The notes beneath the pieces are model-generated. The model searched no databases. It worked only from the letters and a program-made list of their open reading frames with translations, and had not been told where the DNA came from. From NCBI GenBank assembly GCA_039881045.1, contig JAYWVB010000025.1, positions 372,001-436,000 on the forward strand: a stretch of DNA of 64,000 bases, in the 5' to 3' direction. Within the stretch, counting starts at the first letter, position 1; each line of letters begins with the position of its first letter. Shown one piece after another: positions 35,472 through 47,706 of the stretch. The stretch is from Chaetomium olivaceum. Taxonomy: Eukaryota; Ascomycota; Sordariomycetes; Sordariales; Chaetomiaceae. The translations under genes were made by a program, and so were the position numbers.

Positions 35472-36858
35472 CTACCATGGAATCCGTTGTCTAATTTCAT
35501 TCGTTATAGTCAATAGCCCGTCCAGCCGGTCTTCGCGGCTGCTAGAAAGAAACAGCGAGGCAACAGGCCAAGCATGGATACCCCCGATTTCTGCGTTGCT
35601 CTTTACGGTAACTTGAGCTTCTCGAAGCGTGTCGATAAGACTCTCAATCTCAGGTGCAAGCACCTCCTCCGTGCCATACGTGATGATGATACCTTGGGTC
35701 GGACTGGATCTCCTCCACCACAGAATATCTTTGCAGCAACCCGGTGACACTAACGGATCTGTTGAGGGGATTCGATTACCCGCGAAATGGGTGCCATATC
35801 GCCGGAGCTGCTGCACGTCCAAGTAATCGCTCGCAGTGTTCTTATGCCGAGTCGAGACCAGCGTCGCCCAAGGCGATATTAACACAGCAAGTGCAGGTTT
35901 CGGGGGCAGCTGCTTTTTTCCGTCCCTGTTTGCCCGATTGTCCCCCAAGCGGAGCAGCAAACACAAAATAAGCGTCGCACCTGCAGAATCGCCGCTTACA
36001 CATACGGTTGACGGATCTTGCGCCACCGCTAGAACGTGCTCATAGGCCTGCAGTGTCTCGTCGACCTGCGTGGGATACGAAGCATCGGGAACGAGAGTGT
36101 ACTCCAGTGCGAATATCGCCGGGTTTTTGTATCCTACCGAGCCCAAAACTGATAGCCATGTCAAGAGATACTCGAGATAGAAGTACGACGAACCCATCGA
36201 GAAGCCTCCCCCTGAATCTGTGTTAGCTCGGAGAAGCCTGTGTCGCCGGGATCCTTACCATGGGTGTAGAAGAGGACAAAGTCAGGCTTTTCCCCTGGGT
36301 CCTTGCTCAACCAGATTCCACGAAATCCGCGCTGCGGCCCGGTCAGTACGGAAACCAGGAAACAGATAGTTACAAGACAACTACCTCGCGATGCTCCCAC
36401 CAGTGAATCGGAGACACCAGGTAGCCATGGCGGAGCATCCGGAACCAGAGAAACGGAAGCGCCACCTCCTTCGCAAAGAACACCCGTCCAATCCTCGGCG
36501 GAATGTTTGCGAAAGCGTACCGCAGACAGCGGACTACGCCGTCCTCGAACAGTGACGCCCGCCGCTGAAACCCGCTCTGCTTCTCGCGGCGGACCAGGTA
36601 CCGGGCCCGGATGAGCGCCACAGGCAACCTCGCTACTTTTTCGACCAGTCAGCGGACCTCACAACCGAGACGGTCCGGTCGGGCTGGTACCACGACATGA
36701 TCTGTCGCGCCTGGCACTGCACTGCACTCACAGAGAAATGGCAACGCCTGCAGCGCGCACCATGCCGTCTCGAAAAGTCCGGCCCGCCAGATCAGCTGGG
36801 GCGCTAGGAATAGGCAGAAGACGGCGCAGTCCAGATACGACACGGGCCCGAGGTTCAT
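35472..36858 (-). CDS. Alpha/beta hydrolase, hormone-sensitive-lipase-like (fold 3)
   Basis: Probable esterase or lipase, 395 residues. Minus-strand exons: 36858-36732, 36632-36385, 36331-36259 and 36211-35472, all in phase. The N-terminus is hydrophobic (SYLDCAVFCLFLAPQLIW), likely a membrane anchor or signal. The oxyanion motif THGGGFSMGSSYFYL is formed across the exon 3/4 junction. The nucleophile elbow is GDSAGATLIL. The acid lies in the TYGTEEVLAPEIESLIDTL region, and the histidine in EIGGIHAWPVASLFL. These are the usual HSL-family elements, so the enzyme looks active. Substrate cannot be told. It lies upstream of, and on the same strand as, the xylulose kinase gene 3' end; no functional link is implied. 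Confidence 0.83.
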
Positions 36859-37362
36859 CGCACCCTGCTTAGGTGGGCGAGCAGGATGCCGTGCTGCTTG
36901 TGGTTTCTCGGATGTCAGTTACACCAGCCAGTCTTACTGCAGATGCTGATGACAATGCTGCCTACCGCTCATTTTTTGCTTCCGTCCCGTCCCGCATTGA
37001 TCGGGCCGAGTGTGCTGAATAGGGGGGTCGGGATGGTTTGGTGAAAGCTGCTGCTTGCTTGCCTTTGCAGTAGGATGATGACGTCGGGGTAACGAGGACG
37101 CAACGCACCGTGCTTGGCAATCCCTCACGTCTTGGCCTGGCAAGCCTGGGTCACTCAGTCACAACTACTTTGCATTTTGCAACCACAGTTGCTTGAGAAA
37201 GGGGGAGAAGGTAACACCAATAGATGCGGCAATCTCAAACGGCACATCATCGCCTACAAATACTTTGTCAAAAAATAACACCAATGATGCATCTATGATG
37301 TGCCTACTCTTCTCGCGAGATGTGCTATTTTACTCTCACAACCCCTTACTCATCAGCACAAC
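36859..37362. other. Intergenic, hydrolase promoter and xylulose kinase 3' flank
   Basis: 504 bases. No gene or repeat seen. Confidence 0.5.
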
Positions 37363-39234
37363 TCAAGTATTCTTCGCCACCTTCAAAATCCTCTCCTCCA
37401 TCTCCTCAAACGCCCCCAACACACTCCCATACTTCTGAAACACCCCATCGCGGAACCCATCATCCACCTTCTGAATCGCCCCCTCCTCCTTCCACCGCTT
37501 CCCAATCAGCTCATCAAACGTCTCGCCCTCGGCCCGCTCCATCGCCCACACGGCCTTGTAGGCCCCACCCAGCGCGCACGCATTGCCGCCCACGTCCAGC
37601 TTGTACACGCCGTCGGCGCCGCCCAGCACGTCGCCCACGATGCGCGCGATCGCCGGGTTGTGCGAACCGCCCCCTACCAGGTAGATGCGCCGCGGCTGCG
37701 CGGGTAACTGGCCACGGCCACCGTCGGGCGGGCTCACCAGCTTCTGGCTGCGCAGGCGCATCGAGAGGGCCTGCGACTCGACGATGGTGCGCGCGTCCGT
37801 CTCGGCCGCCCACGGCTGTTGTTGCTCCTGTAGATCGTTGCCCGTGGCGGCGTCGCAGGTGTAGCGCCAGGTGCCGGCGCGGATGTTGGGCACGATCTCG
37901 GGCAGGTAGAAGTACAGGCCGAGCTTGGCGCGGTCCGAGTCGGAGCGGACGTCGAGCGGCGGGGTGGCCAGCGCGTGCTTGTTGAAGGCCGCCCAGGGGT
38001 CGTTGCTTGAGTCGGCTGCGTCCGACGACTTGGGCAGCGCGTCGCGCACCTTCTCGCGCGCCAGGCCGCCGTTCTTGTAGCACAGCATGAACATGTACTG
38101 GCCGGGCGTAGTCGGGTGGTTGAAGAAGTGGTAACTCGGGTCGGGCTTGTAGACGGGGGTGCTCATGAGGAAGGTGGTGCTGGTGCCCAGGCTGACGATG
38201 GCGTCGAGCGGGCGGAGCGGGAGGGCCAGGATGGTCGCCGGGTTGTCGCCCGTGAAGGGCGCGACCTCGCAGTCCGGGCTGAAGTTGTACCGCGAGGTGA
38301 AGTAGCTGCTGATGCGGCCCATGCTGCCGCCGCCGTCTTGTCGGACCTCGCCCAGCTTGCTGCGCAGGTCGGCCACGCCGTCCTTGCCGGCTGTGAGCTC
38401 GAGCAGTGGCTCCGACCAGTCGTTGCCGGCGATGTCCCAGAGGTTCATGCCGCAGACGTCGCTGATATCCATTGGCGCCACGGCGCCGAGGAAGAGGGAG
38501 GCGAGGAAGGACGAGGCGAGGGAGATACGGGAGGTGTTGGCGTACATGTCCGGGAGCTTTCGCCGGAGGCGCATTATCTGTGTGCCGGTGAAGCGCTGGT
38601 TGACTGTCAGCTGTTGTTCCCTCCAAAGGTATGCATTTCGAGGTCCCGTATCACCGACTCACATGATGCGCAGCACTCCCCGTAACCTCAGCCAAGCGAT
38701 CCGCAGACCCAAGCTTAGCATCGAACTGGTCGCACTCCTGCTGTGTGCTGTGATCCTGCCAATTCGGGGCATACGGGTGCGAAAATGCCTCCTTCAGCTG
38801 GTCAACTAGTGGCTTGTCTGACTTTAGACCGCCGAGTAGGGAATGGGCCTGGCGACCCCAGTAGACGCTGCCGTGTTGTTGGCAGGAGCCGCTGATGCCC
38901 CGGATCCGGTTCAGGGGCGTGTTCTTCTCCTTTAACCGCTGCAGGACTAGGTCGAGGGACTCGAGCCACATAGCTACGGGGGCAAACACCTCGCCCTCAT
39001 CCTCATTAACGAGCACGCCCTTCTTGACCTTGTACTTGGCGGCGAAGTCTTGGTCGAAGTCGACTTTGGCGTCTGCGACAACGTTGAGGTCGGACTGGAC
39101 AACGATTGCTATAGAAAAGAATAATGTTAGTGAGTTGATTTCGTCCTAAGGAGTGGTGGGTTTGTTCTGTAAGGCGCACCCTTCAGCTGCTGGGTCGAGA
39201 GGTCGAACCCCAGGTAGAGGGGTCCGTCACTCAT
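37363..39234 (-). CDS. xks1: D-xylulose kinase
   Basis: Phosphorylates D-xylulose to xylulose 5-phosphate, linking pentose (xylose, arabinose) catabolism to the pentose phosphate pathway in the cytosol. Minus-strand exons: 39234-39180, 39108-38663 and 38595-37363, 577 residues, normal for the fungal enzyme. FGGY-kinase features in order: MSDGPLYLGFDLSTQQLKA (first phosphate-binding strand and turn), GISGSCQQHGSVYW (substrate loop), MDISDVCGMNLWDI, CEVAPFTGDNPATILAL, ATP-site motif IVSLGTSTTFLMST, and late glycine motif IYLVGGGSHNPAIARIVGDV. All catalytic-core segments are intact. In relatives the gene is induced by xylose via XlnR; that was not checked here. Confidence 0.93.
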
Positions 39235-40174
39235 GATGGTGGTGTTGGTGTACTTGGAGGAGCTGTCTTGGTGAATCGTTGAGAGGAAAGATGGCGGGGT
39301 AAGTCCAATTTCCGATGTTCCAGGCTTGAAATCACACAAAATCAACAAGAACAACAGACACACGGAACAATTCAAGCAAGACAGATATTCCTCACGAAAA
39401 TAATTAGAAGAGGGAGGGACCTCGTGCCCCTTTCAGCCGACGTGGGGTCGCCTTCGTCATTATCCCAAGCCATTCAGGTACACGGCATGGCGGGGCAGGC
39501 TGCCCCACGCTTCACTGAGAGCAGCCTCGTCTGGTGGCATTTAGCCTGAAGTAGGATTGGTGGTCTCGACCAATGCCGACTTGGAGACTCGCAGGAAAGG
39601 CTCCAGCACCCCAATCCCGCGCCATCTTTGGGCGATAGGCGCGCTTCGCATTGCGCATTGCCTGCCACGGTGCGTTTGCCGATGTCGCTCTTGGCTTCTG
39701 GCTTTTGGAGGGTCTGGATCTGGACGGGTGTGAAGTCGATATTCGGCTATTGTCTCGATACGAAATAGAATGGATTCAATTTTTTGAGAGAGTGTCGAGA
39801 CATTGCCCAGCATTGGCCAGACTCGGGTTTCCGAGTTGAGACGAGTTGAGACGAGTTGACTCCCACCACACTCTGTTTCACTAATGAAACCCTAACCCAG
39901 ACCAGACCATGCATTCGCCCCATCCAGCCACCGAGCCACCTCACCCTGGACCCTTGAGTGATGAATGCCAGCTTGCAGCTGCAGGCCCCTTCTCTTTTGG
40001 CAGGGCGCCCATTCCCGCCGCCAATAACAAAGGGAACCGTGGGAACTTATCAGTTAACCCTTGGACTGAACGGAAGACGTGACAGAAAAACCAACCACCT
40101 CCCCCCGACGACTGTTTTATTTCACGACAGCGCCATGGACAAGCTGGGACCTCACGCAACGGCCTGAGGAAAGA
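39235..40174. other. Divergent promoter region, xks1/slp1
   Basis: 940 bases between two outward-reading genes, with no gene. Contains the short tandem repeat at 39833-39860. Confidence 0.5.
39833..39860 (+). repeat. Tandem 10-bp repeat
   Basis: About 2.8 copies of GAGTTGAGAC in the xks1/slp1 intergenic region. Function unknown. Confidence 0.7.
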
Positions 40175-43108
40175 ATGCGCGCCTCGGCAAATTGGCCAAA
40201 ATCACTGACGCCGGCGCTAGTGGTCCTGGGACTCCACGTACTCGCCGCCCATGGCTCCAGGTCCGGCACTGAGACCGCCGTGACCATTGCGCCGGCTGCT
40301 ACAGAGGTCTGCGAGTCAAGAACCATCAACTACATTACCCACACACTCCCACAGCAGTGTCTGCGAACCTCATGGACGAGTCCTACCCCGGCCGTCACCG
40401 CCGACGACTCTACAATCCAGCCGACCGTCACGACCACGACCACTGCCACGACAGTCACCGAGACCCCGGTGTCAACTCAAGAGAATGGCACGGCACAGGA
40501 GCAGGATGCCCAGGAGGAGCTGGCCGCAAGTTCCTTCATGTCGTTCGAGGAATGGAAGGAGATGATGTTGCGGAAGTCGGGACAGGATCCCGCCAACATC
40601 AAGGCCCAAAAGCAGCGCGAGCACCGGGAACGGGATCCAAGCATGAACAACGGGGATGGCGACAGCTTTGGGGAAGAGGGGGAGATTGCGCTTGATTTTG
40701 ACGCCCTCGCCGAGAAGGTGTCTGAGATCACGTCGTCCACCGACAAAGCTGCCTCGAAGACCGACGAGACGGCGAAGGAAGAGCAAATCTTCTACGACGA
40801 CGGCAAGACCCAGTACTACCGGAGCAAGGATGCCGGCAAAACTTGCAAGGAGAGATTCTCCTACGCATCTTTTGATGCCGGTGCGACGGTTCTCAAGACA
40901 AGCGCTCGTGCTAAGAACGCCAAGGCCATCCTGGTCGAGAACAAGGACTCGTACATGCTTCTGGAATGCCGCGCCAAAAACAAGTTCGTCATTGTCGAGT
41001 TGAGCGACGACATCCTTGTTGACACCGTCGTTCTAGCCAACTTCGAGTTCTTCTCTAGCATGATCCGCAAGTTCAGGGTTAGCGTCAGTGACCGCTATCC
41101 CGTGAAGCTGGATAAGTGGGTAGACCTGGGCACCTTCGAGGCTCGCAACGCGCGAGACATCCAGGCCTTCTTGATCGAGCATCCTCAAATCTACACCAAG
41201 TATCTTCGCATCGAGTTTCTGAGCCACTGGGGTAACGAGTTCTACTGTCCAGTATCATTGCTCCGCGTTCATGGCACACGTATGTTGGATACGTGGAAAG
41301 AACCGAACCATGATGACGAACCGGAGCAAATCCAAGGGTCAACTCAGGAGCCGGCCACGGAACCCGTCACGGAGCCGGTCGCGGAGCCGCAGCAAATGGA
41401 AGAGCCAACGGGCAGTGACAATTCATCAGTGGTCGAAACTGAGGAGACTGCCCCCCGCGCCTCCATAGAAATGGGCCTTACCCCCTGGCGTCCCCTTTTT
41501 CAGGGTAACTTCTCACTTCGGACCTGCGAACTGCGCTCGCCCACGACGGCCGAGCCCACACCTGTCGAATCCGGCTCGGGTATTCCACACAAAAAGCCTG
41601 CCGCAGCCCCCAATTCAATGACTCCGCGCCCATCGGCGCCCTCGGTCGATGATGGATCTCGGTCTCGGCAGGGCAACTCGTCGGAGCCCGCACCTCCTGG
41701 AGCGTCCGTTTCCCAAGGGCAGCCCGGGGGTGCTGCCGCGTCTGGTACCCCTTCAACGCCACCACAGGCCAGCAATGATAATACAGCCAACAACTCAGGT
41801 CAGAAACAGTCTGACGGCAAGGCGGACGCCGCGGATAACTCGTCTACCACCACGACCATCCCCCGCAACAAGACCAGTTCCGTCTCCTCCGCTTCTGCCT
41901 CGCCTACCGTGCAAGAATCCTTCTTCAAGACGATGACCAAACGTCTTCAGCTCCTCGAGTCCAATACCTCGCTCTCCCTCCAATACATCGAGGAGCAGTC
42001 CCGCTTCCTGCAAGAAGTGCTCCTCAAGATGGAGCGCAGGCAGATAACGCGAGTAGACTCCTTCCTCGACACCCTCAACAAGACGGTTCTCTCCGAGCTT
42101 CGCAACGTGCGTACGCAGTACGACCAGATTTGGCAAAGCACCGTGCTCGCCCTCGAAACCCAGCGCGAGCAATCCCAAGGCGAGATCGTCGCCCTCACCT
42201 CTCGCCTTAACATCCTTGCCGACGAGGTTGTCTTCCAAAAGCGCATGGCCATTCTCCAGAGCGTGCTCCTCCTCGCCTGCCTCGTCCTCGTCATCTTCAG
42301 CCGCGGCGGCCTCGCCGCTCTCGACAGCGCCTCCTTCCCCAACTTCCCCCCGGCCTCCACCGGCACCGCCTACCGCCGCTACGGCTACGCCCGCTCCGAC
42401 TCCCTCTCCGGCATATCCATGCCCGGCTCATCCCCCCAGCACCCGGGCGCTAACGGCCAGTCACCCAACGGAGCAGCACCCGCCCAAAACTACAGCAACA
42501 ACAATAACAACCTCGCCACCTCCGCCCTCCCTCGCCACCTCTACCCGACCTCATCCGCCGCCTCTTTCAAAGACAAGACCCTCCCTCTGACCCCGCCATC
42601 CGAATACAGCAGGGAAAGCACACCGGCGAGGCCACGTCTCAGCCACCTCCACCACAGTCCCGAGTCACGCTTCTACGAGAAGCGAGACCAGGACCAGGAC
42701 CATGGCCTCGACTTGGAGCAGGAACAAGGACAGGAGGAGCAAGTGCAGAGGCAGGAGCAGGAGGAAGAGCTAGAATACGGGACGCCGTCGCGCCGGCGTC
42801 AGCGCCGACACCACACGGCACCTCCAGCGTCATCGACGGCAGCAGTGTCACTGTCAATGCCAATGCCAGGGGGTCGACAGGCAGCATCAGACGCAGACAC
42901 CGAGGTCTCGTCCATCGAGATAAGCAATTGCGCGGTAGAAGATACCGCGTCTCCGCCACAAGGAGGAGGGGAACAAGAGGCACAGGAGGAGCAAGATGAT
43001 CAAGAGGAACAGGATGGGGAGAAGAAGCCATCGCTGTTGAGAGCGCGGTCAACACAGATGGGCGGGCTTAGGAAGCCGTTGCCAGCGCTGCCCGAGGACC
43101 CAAGCTAA
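40175..43108 (+). CDS. slp1: SUN-like domain protein Slp1
   Basis: ER-membrane SUN-like protein; yeast Slp1 works with Emp65 to protect folding ER proteins. Single exon, 977 residues from the ATG at 40175. A signal peptide is visible (SLTPALVVLGLHVLAAHG). The SUN-like domain spans about residues 220-385, with NKFVIVELSDDILVDTVVLA, FEFFSSMIRKFRVSVSDRYP and IEFLSHWGNEFYCPVSLLRV. A Ser/Thr/Pro-rich linker follows, then a coiled-coil-prone helix (about 600-690) and one membrane segment (MAILQSVLLLACLVLVIFS, about 690-710). The C-terminal tail is Gln/Glu-rich. The open frame begins at 40079, but the signal peptide fixes the start at 40175. No introns are needed. Confidence 0.88.
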   Translation: MRASANWPKSLTPALVVLGLHVLAAHGSRSGTETAVTIAPAATEVCESRTINYITHTLPQQCLRTSWTSPTPAVTADDSTIQPTVTTTTTATTVTETPVSTQENGTAQEQDAQEELAASSFMSFEEWKEMMLRKSGQDPANIKAQKQREHRERDPSMNNGDGDSFGEEGEIALDFDALAEKVSEITSSTDKAASKTDETAKEEQIFYDDGKTQYYRSKDAGKTCKERFSYASFDAGATVLKTSARAKNAKAILVENKDSYMLLECRAKNKFVIVELSDDILVDTVVLANFEFFSSMIRKFRVSVSDRYPVKLDKWVDLGTFEARNARDIQAFLIEHPQIYTKYLRIEFLSHWGNEFYCPVSLLRVHGTRMLDTWKEPNHDDEPEQIQGSTQEPATEPVTEPVAEPQQMEEPTGSDNSSVVETEETAPRASIEMGLTPWRPLFQGNFSLRTCELRSPTTAEPTPVESGSGIPHKKPAAAPNSMTPRPSAPSVDDGSRSRQGNSSEPAPPGASVSQGQPGGAAASGTPSTPPQASNDNTANNSGQKQSDGKADAADNSSTTTTIPRNKTSSVSSASASPTVQESFFKTMTKRLQLLESNTSLSLQYIEEQSRFLQEVLLKMERRQITRVDSFLDTLNKTVLSELRNVRTQYDQIWQSTVLALETQREQSQGEIVALTSRLNILADEVVFQKRMAILQSVLLLACLVLVIFSRGGLAALDSASFPNFPPASTGTAYRRYGYARSDSLSGISMPGSSPQHPGANGQSPNGAAPAQNYSNNNNNLATSALPRHLYPTSSAASFKDKTLPLTPPSEYSRESTPARPRLSHLHHSPESRFYEKRDQDQDHGLDLEQEQGQEEQVQRQEQEEELEYGTPSRRRQRRHHTAPPASSTAAVSLSMPMPGGRQAASDADTEVSSIEISNCAVEDTASPPQGGGEQEAQEEQDDQEEQDGEKKPSLLRARSTQMGGLRKPLPALPEDPS

Positions 43109-43815
43109 TTGTGCCGGTGCCTCCCTAATATATATAGACCATGATACGGCCCGTGTCAGTTTTACCATTATTCATCCCTAATTCTTTTTTCCCGTCTTTT
43201 CGTCCTCGTCACAACGCCGTGATTGGAACTCTCCATCAACCATATCAATACATTCACGCTCCGTGACGAGCTGGAAGGATAGTAGGATGAGAAGAGAAGG
43301 TAACGCTAATTAAGAGGCCAAAAGCTATCTCCGGGAATCCTAATGATGCTGGATAATTGTCCGGGTCATACTCAGCCGCAGTCCGACTGCTCAAAAACCA
43401 GGCTCTGCGATATGGGACGACCTTTCCTAGACTACCAAGGCTTCAAGAACCCCATAGTCCAATCCCAGATGTCGTCCCGCTCCTTCACCTGCCGTTCCCC
43501 CCTTTTCCCTCTACCCACACTTTCCATTGACCCTTTTTTTCTTGTTTGCTTCGTGAAACTGAGGCCAAGTAACGCTGCGATATCATGTTTTCCCTCGTTC
43601 CCGCCCAAAATGTGAACGTATCTGTTAAGGTGTATCTTGAAGACAGCAAATGAATTGCAACGCAAATGGTGTCCACCTCTGTCGACTTCTCAAACATGGC
43701 AAAGCAAGCTAAGCCAGCGCTATTCCGCGGGGTCGAATATTAACGTGTTTCGGCATCCCGCCAAAACTTCTGTGATCTGGGATGTTGGCGTTCCCGTGGA
43801 TCGTTCCCGTCGGGT
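43109..43815. other. Convergent gap, slp1/mei2-like gene
   Basis: 707 bases. No gene or mobile element seen. Confidence 0.5.
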
Positions 43816-46500
43816 CTACTGCTGTTGTCCAAAGTATCCGTGCTGTTGGGCGTGAGCGTCATAGTCGTACTCCTCCAGAGCCGCAAGTCTGGTACCACGG
43901 TCGTACTGAGAACGACGGCGGCGCTGCTCATCGCGAAAGTGCTGGCCAGCGTTGGGGGTGAAGAGCCCTGGAACATTGATGACTTAGTCAGACATGTAGA
44001 AAGCTTAGCCAGGGCCCATTACTCACCGACATGCTCAGCATTCTCGCAGCTGCGCTTCATTTTGGACTGGTTGTCAGGCTCCGGGAACGGTTCCTCTTGG
44101 CCAGCCAGATCCGGTCTCGGCCCATTGCAGGTGAAATAGAGCTGAAGTTGTGAGCTAAATTGTAAGGCGTGACCACAAGAACGGGGCTCACCTTGGGTCG
44201 GTAATGAGGTGCCTCCAGCATGACAGAGCTGTTACGGAACTTCTGAACCAGGCAATCTTTCCCTTGGATGGCTTCGAAGCGTCAGCATGTAGTTTAAGCT
44301 TCTCGAGTAAAACTTCCAAAGAACGTACTCGCGTAGGAGATCTCGGCGACCTTGTCGCTCTTGAAACAATTCCAGCGTTGGTTGCCTCGGGCATTGACGA
44401 ACTGATCACAAGTTAGATACACTAGCCTGGGGAGAGTGTGGGGGGGTTAAGGGACGGTTAAACATACATCAATGATGTCCAAAGGCTGGCTGATCGTTAG
44501 CGACTGTGGGCCCGGGCAAACTGGAGATAGATGACTTACATCGACGAAGTTGATGAATGCGTAACCAACACTGAAAACAGACCGTCAATAATGTTAGACG
44601 GGTGAGAAGAGTGGGCTAATACTCACTTGCAGTCGTTCGCAAAATCAATGCGCAAGTACATGAAATCATACTTGCCCCAGCTCGACTCATCGACAATACG
44701 CTTCAGCATAGCCTGGTCGACCTTGTTGGGGATATTTCGCAACATGATCTACTTGTGTGAGCTACCGCACAATAAATAATTGTAGGGGGTTGCATACAGT
44801 AGTTCGGACGTCAATGCCGTCTCGGATTCGGTTGACATCGACATGGTTGTGATGACCGGCGTTATTGAAGTATGGAGTCCGGTTGACCCGCATAGCGGTG
44901 TGACGGCGCGTGTCAAGAGCATGACGCCCATACGGCTGCATGCTTCTCGGGCTGGTGAAGTCGCCGTGCATTCCCATCGGCGTATCCGGGGGAGTGGTAT
45001 TGAACAGTGGCGTCATCATCGGCATGTTTCCCGGAATAGGAGTCATTGGCGCCATGTGGGCAATACCCTGGCCGCGTGTCGGAGTCTGATCAAGCATGAG
45101 TCGACTCGGTGCGGCGGATTGGAGGCCATGGTAGACAACCGGATACACGGCGTATTGCTGTGAAGCACGAAGCCGGGCAGGTGATTGATTGAATCGGCCA
45201 GACGTATGAAGCCCACTTGGTCGCTGGGGGTTCTCAGAAGCACCCATGCCATGGAAAGCGCTTGCGATGTTGTGATCAGTAGTTTGCGGGTCGTTAAAGG
45301 GTGGGTTGTAACCCTCGACCGATCGAGGCATCGTTGTCGCGCCGCTCAACTGACAAAGTGTCAAAATCAGATGAACCCCCTGCGGCGAGAATAGAGGTTA
45401 GCGTGATTCAACGAAGGGGGTTGTGGTATCTTACACCCAATGTGGCCCTGTTAAATTTGTGAACAACAGAAATGGCAATATCGGCGTCTGAAAATTCAAC
45501 CGAAGCCCGGAAGGTAGGGTCGTTTGTCTCGCTCTGCCGCAGAAGCGCGAATACTTCGCCCTGGGTTTCCAAAAAAGTATGGACGACAGTCTCAACGTGG
45601 ACGGCGCCAAAATTGACACCTTCGTCAAATGCAGTGATCTGGATCTTACCGTCGCAGATCGGGTCGACTTGAGCCACCGGACCACAGACCTGGTACTTGT
45701 TAGCAACAGGAAGCTGGGTTCTGCAAACCGGTGAGAAGTCGTACCCTGTGAAACTCGACTGCGGCAATGTATTCGGCACACCAGTGAGGAGAACCAAGCT
45801 GTACGTTGTCGTGAGTGTTCCGGGCATCCCGTACGTTAGGAAGATGTAGGTAGACCCGACCCTCGGCCCCGACCAGGTTGCGTTTACCCTGGCAAGGCGA
45901 CCCAAGCCGTTCAAGCTTCTGTTTGTGCTGTTAGCGACACATCGATGAGTTGACTTTTAGGGAGTGGTGATGGCGTCTTACCGCAAGATATCCTTCAGCA
46001 TCAGCAACTGTGATGGGGAAGGAAGGCGAATAGAGAACAAGGCAGCGAGAGATTCCCAGATCGCAGCTAAATTTGGCTGTGGCCTGGGGCGCGAAAAGCT
46101 GGCGGTTGACACCAAGACCGGCATTCACTCCGGGCGACGCGTTCAGGGATCCATGGGCCACGAGGGGAACCGAGAGAGGGCGAAATGCCGAGGCGGTTGG
46201 TGACAACTTTTGTTCTCCCTTACCAGCCGTGTTGGAGACGAAGGGATCCTTCTCAGCGGTGGCCGAACTTGTATTACCAAAACCTTCGGCGGGCCCGACA
46301 TGGTGGTAATGGGCATTGTGGCTCGAAGGGCCGTCGAGGCCGAGGGTGGTTAGCAGCCTATTAGATTTGGCCGAGTTCTCATCAGGAGAGAACACGGTGA
46401 GCTTGGTATCCGGGGTCCCCTCATAGTTGTAAGAGTCGACACCACCATTCGATGAGTGGGGAGAAGACGGGTTGAACGATGCATCGCGCACATGCGCCAT
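43816..46500 (-). CDS. mei2: Mei2-like RNA-binding protein
   Basis: Mei2-family protein; fission-yeast Mei2 drives entry into meiosis, and filamentous orthologues are less studied. Eleven minus-strand exons: 46500-45982, 45918-45745, 45689-45435, 45379-44798, 44748-44627, 44570-44540, 44485-44468, 44401-44329, 44271-44192, 44141-44027 and 43967-43816. They total exactly 707 codons (706 residues). N-terminal divergent RRM-like regions (SRCLVLYSPSFPITVADAEG; DPICDGKIQITAFDEGVNF) precede the diagnostic C-terminal RRM_2: TTIMLRNIPNKVDQAMLKRI, GYAFINFVDPLDIIDFVNAR, KDCLVQKFRNSSVMLEAPHY. RRM_2 is spread over six exons, one of only 18 bases (PLDIID). The tail is Gln/Tyr-rich. Exon 2 and 3 acceptors have close alternatives that keep frame. 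Confidence 0.9.
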
Positions 46501-47367
46501 GGTGATGGTCGCCGTGCTGGTTCTTGTCGCCGAGTACCTTCTTGGCGGCGTTTTTGTGGCACGCGTGTATGAGGAAGTCGACGACGATGTAATTAAGTAT
46601 CAGGTAGGACCTGACGAGAGAAGAAGAAAAGTGAGGGTAATTCTCGCAGGCGGGCCTCTAATGAAGGAAAGAGAGGACCGATGTGCGAGCCAAAAGAGGT
46701 TTGCGGAAAGAGAAACTGGGATCGCTGCGAAACTCTCCAAAACTCTTAGCTGGTGGGAAAACCAAAAACTGGAAGGAGCGTTATCTGAAATATTAGAATC
46801 CCTGAGGCAGGAACCGAGTAAAGAAGTGGAAGGCAGGACCTGGATAGATTGAACTGCTGCGATTTTGGAGATCGCGGCGAGCCTGAACATCACACAGCCG
46901 CGCCAGTTTGGAAGGGAACAAAATGTGGAAGTTGGAAACTTTACCGTAAATAGGTACTAAAAATCAGATGATAATATTAGAAGATACGTAGGATAATGGA
47001 AGTATTCTCTTTCAATGGGGTTTGATTCCGACTTCACCAAAGGCCCAGATCGAGACGACGATTTTGCGTGGAAAGAAATTTGAACTTCTCTTCTATTGCC
47101 TAGGGATTGCTGAAGAAACAGGGAGACCACGTGAATTCCACAAGGAGTGCGAGATTATAGAGAAACCAGAAGGCTTAGAGAACAGGAATGAACCTACCTG
47201 CAGGACTGACCTCCGTCGTCAAGAACTGACTTTTTTGATTTCATTCATCACCACATGGACACGCTGCCATGGTTAATTCGGCCACATATTGGGATCCCCC
47301 TTTGAAAGTGAGTCGAAAAAGCCCACATCATAAAGGAACCTGGTTAAATCGCTAATAATGTGGGAAG
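46501..47367. other. AT-richer intergenic region with possible decayed 5' kinase exons
   Basis: Upstream of the mei2-like gene and of the broken kinase gene. An open stretch at 47015-47083 could encode an N-terminal kinase-gene exon (MGFDSDFTKGPDRDDDFAWK) but stops soon after. The segment ending in a gtgagt donor near 47308 may be another exon. Neither is certain. Confidence 0.4.
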
Positions 47368-47690
47368 ATACCAAGCCCTCAAACATCATGATCGACTCGT
47401 TCAAGCAGCGCAATGGCGAGCTCGGGTTCCATATTGTTCAGATTATAGACCTGGAAGATGCGGTGGTTCTCACACCAAAGGCCAGCTTGGCAGGCCGTAT
47501 GTCTGGCAATCACTTCTGGAGGAGCCCTGAGTCCTGGGCTGGGGGGCACCCTCTGGCCAAAAAAAGCCGAACACCAAAGAAAGATAAAGTTTGGTATAAA
47601 ATAGAAGAAGAAAAACAACAAAGAAAGAAGAGCTGTAGAAAAAGAATGGAAAATGGAAACGCGGTAAACAAAATGTAAATAAAGTAAAAG

Positions 47691-47706
47691 AATATTCTCC
47701 AGACTT
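47691..47706 (+). repeat. Left target-site duplication of the LINE
   Basis: AATATTCTCCAGACTT, repeated exactly at 48386-48401. Confidence 0.88.

Noticed and set aside
37514..38626. 370-codon open frame parallel to the xylulose kinase exon
   Set aside because: Arg/His/Pro-rich shadow frame in high-GC coding sequence; the FGGY motifs are in the other frame.
47358..47678. Treating the 47.4-kb open frame as a complete small kinase gene
   Set aside because: It begins at the catalytic-loop end and runs into the inverted-repeat element after SPESWAGG. It is a fragment.
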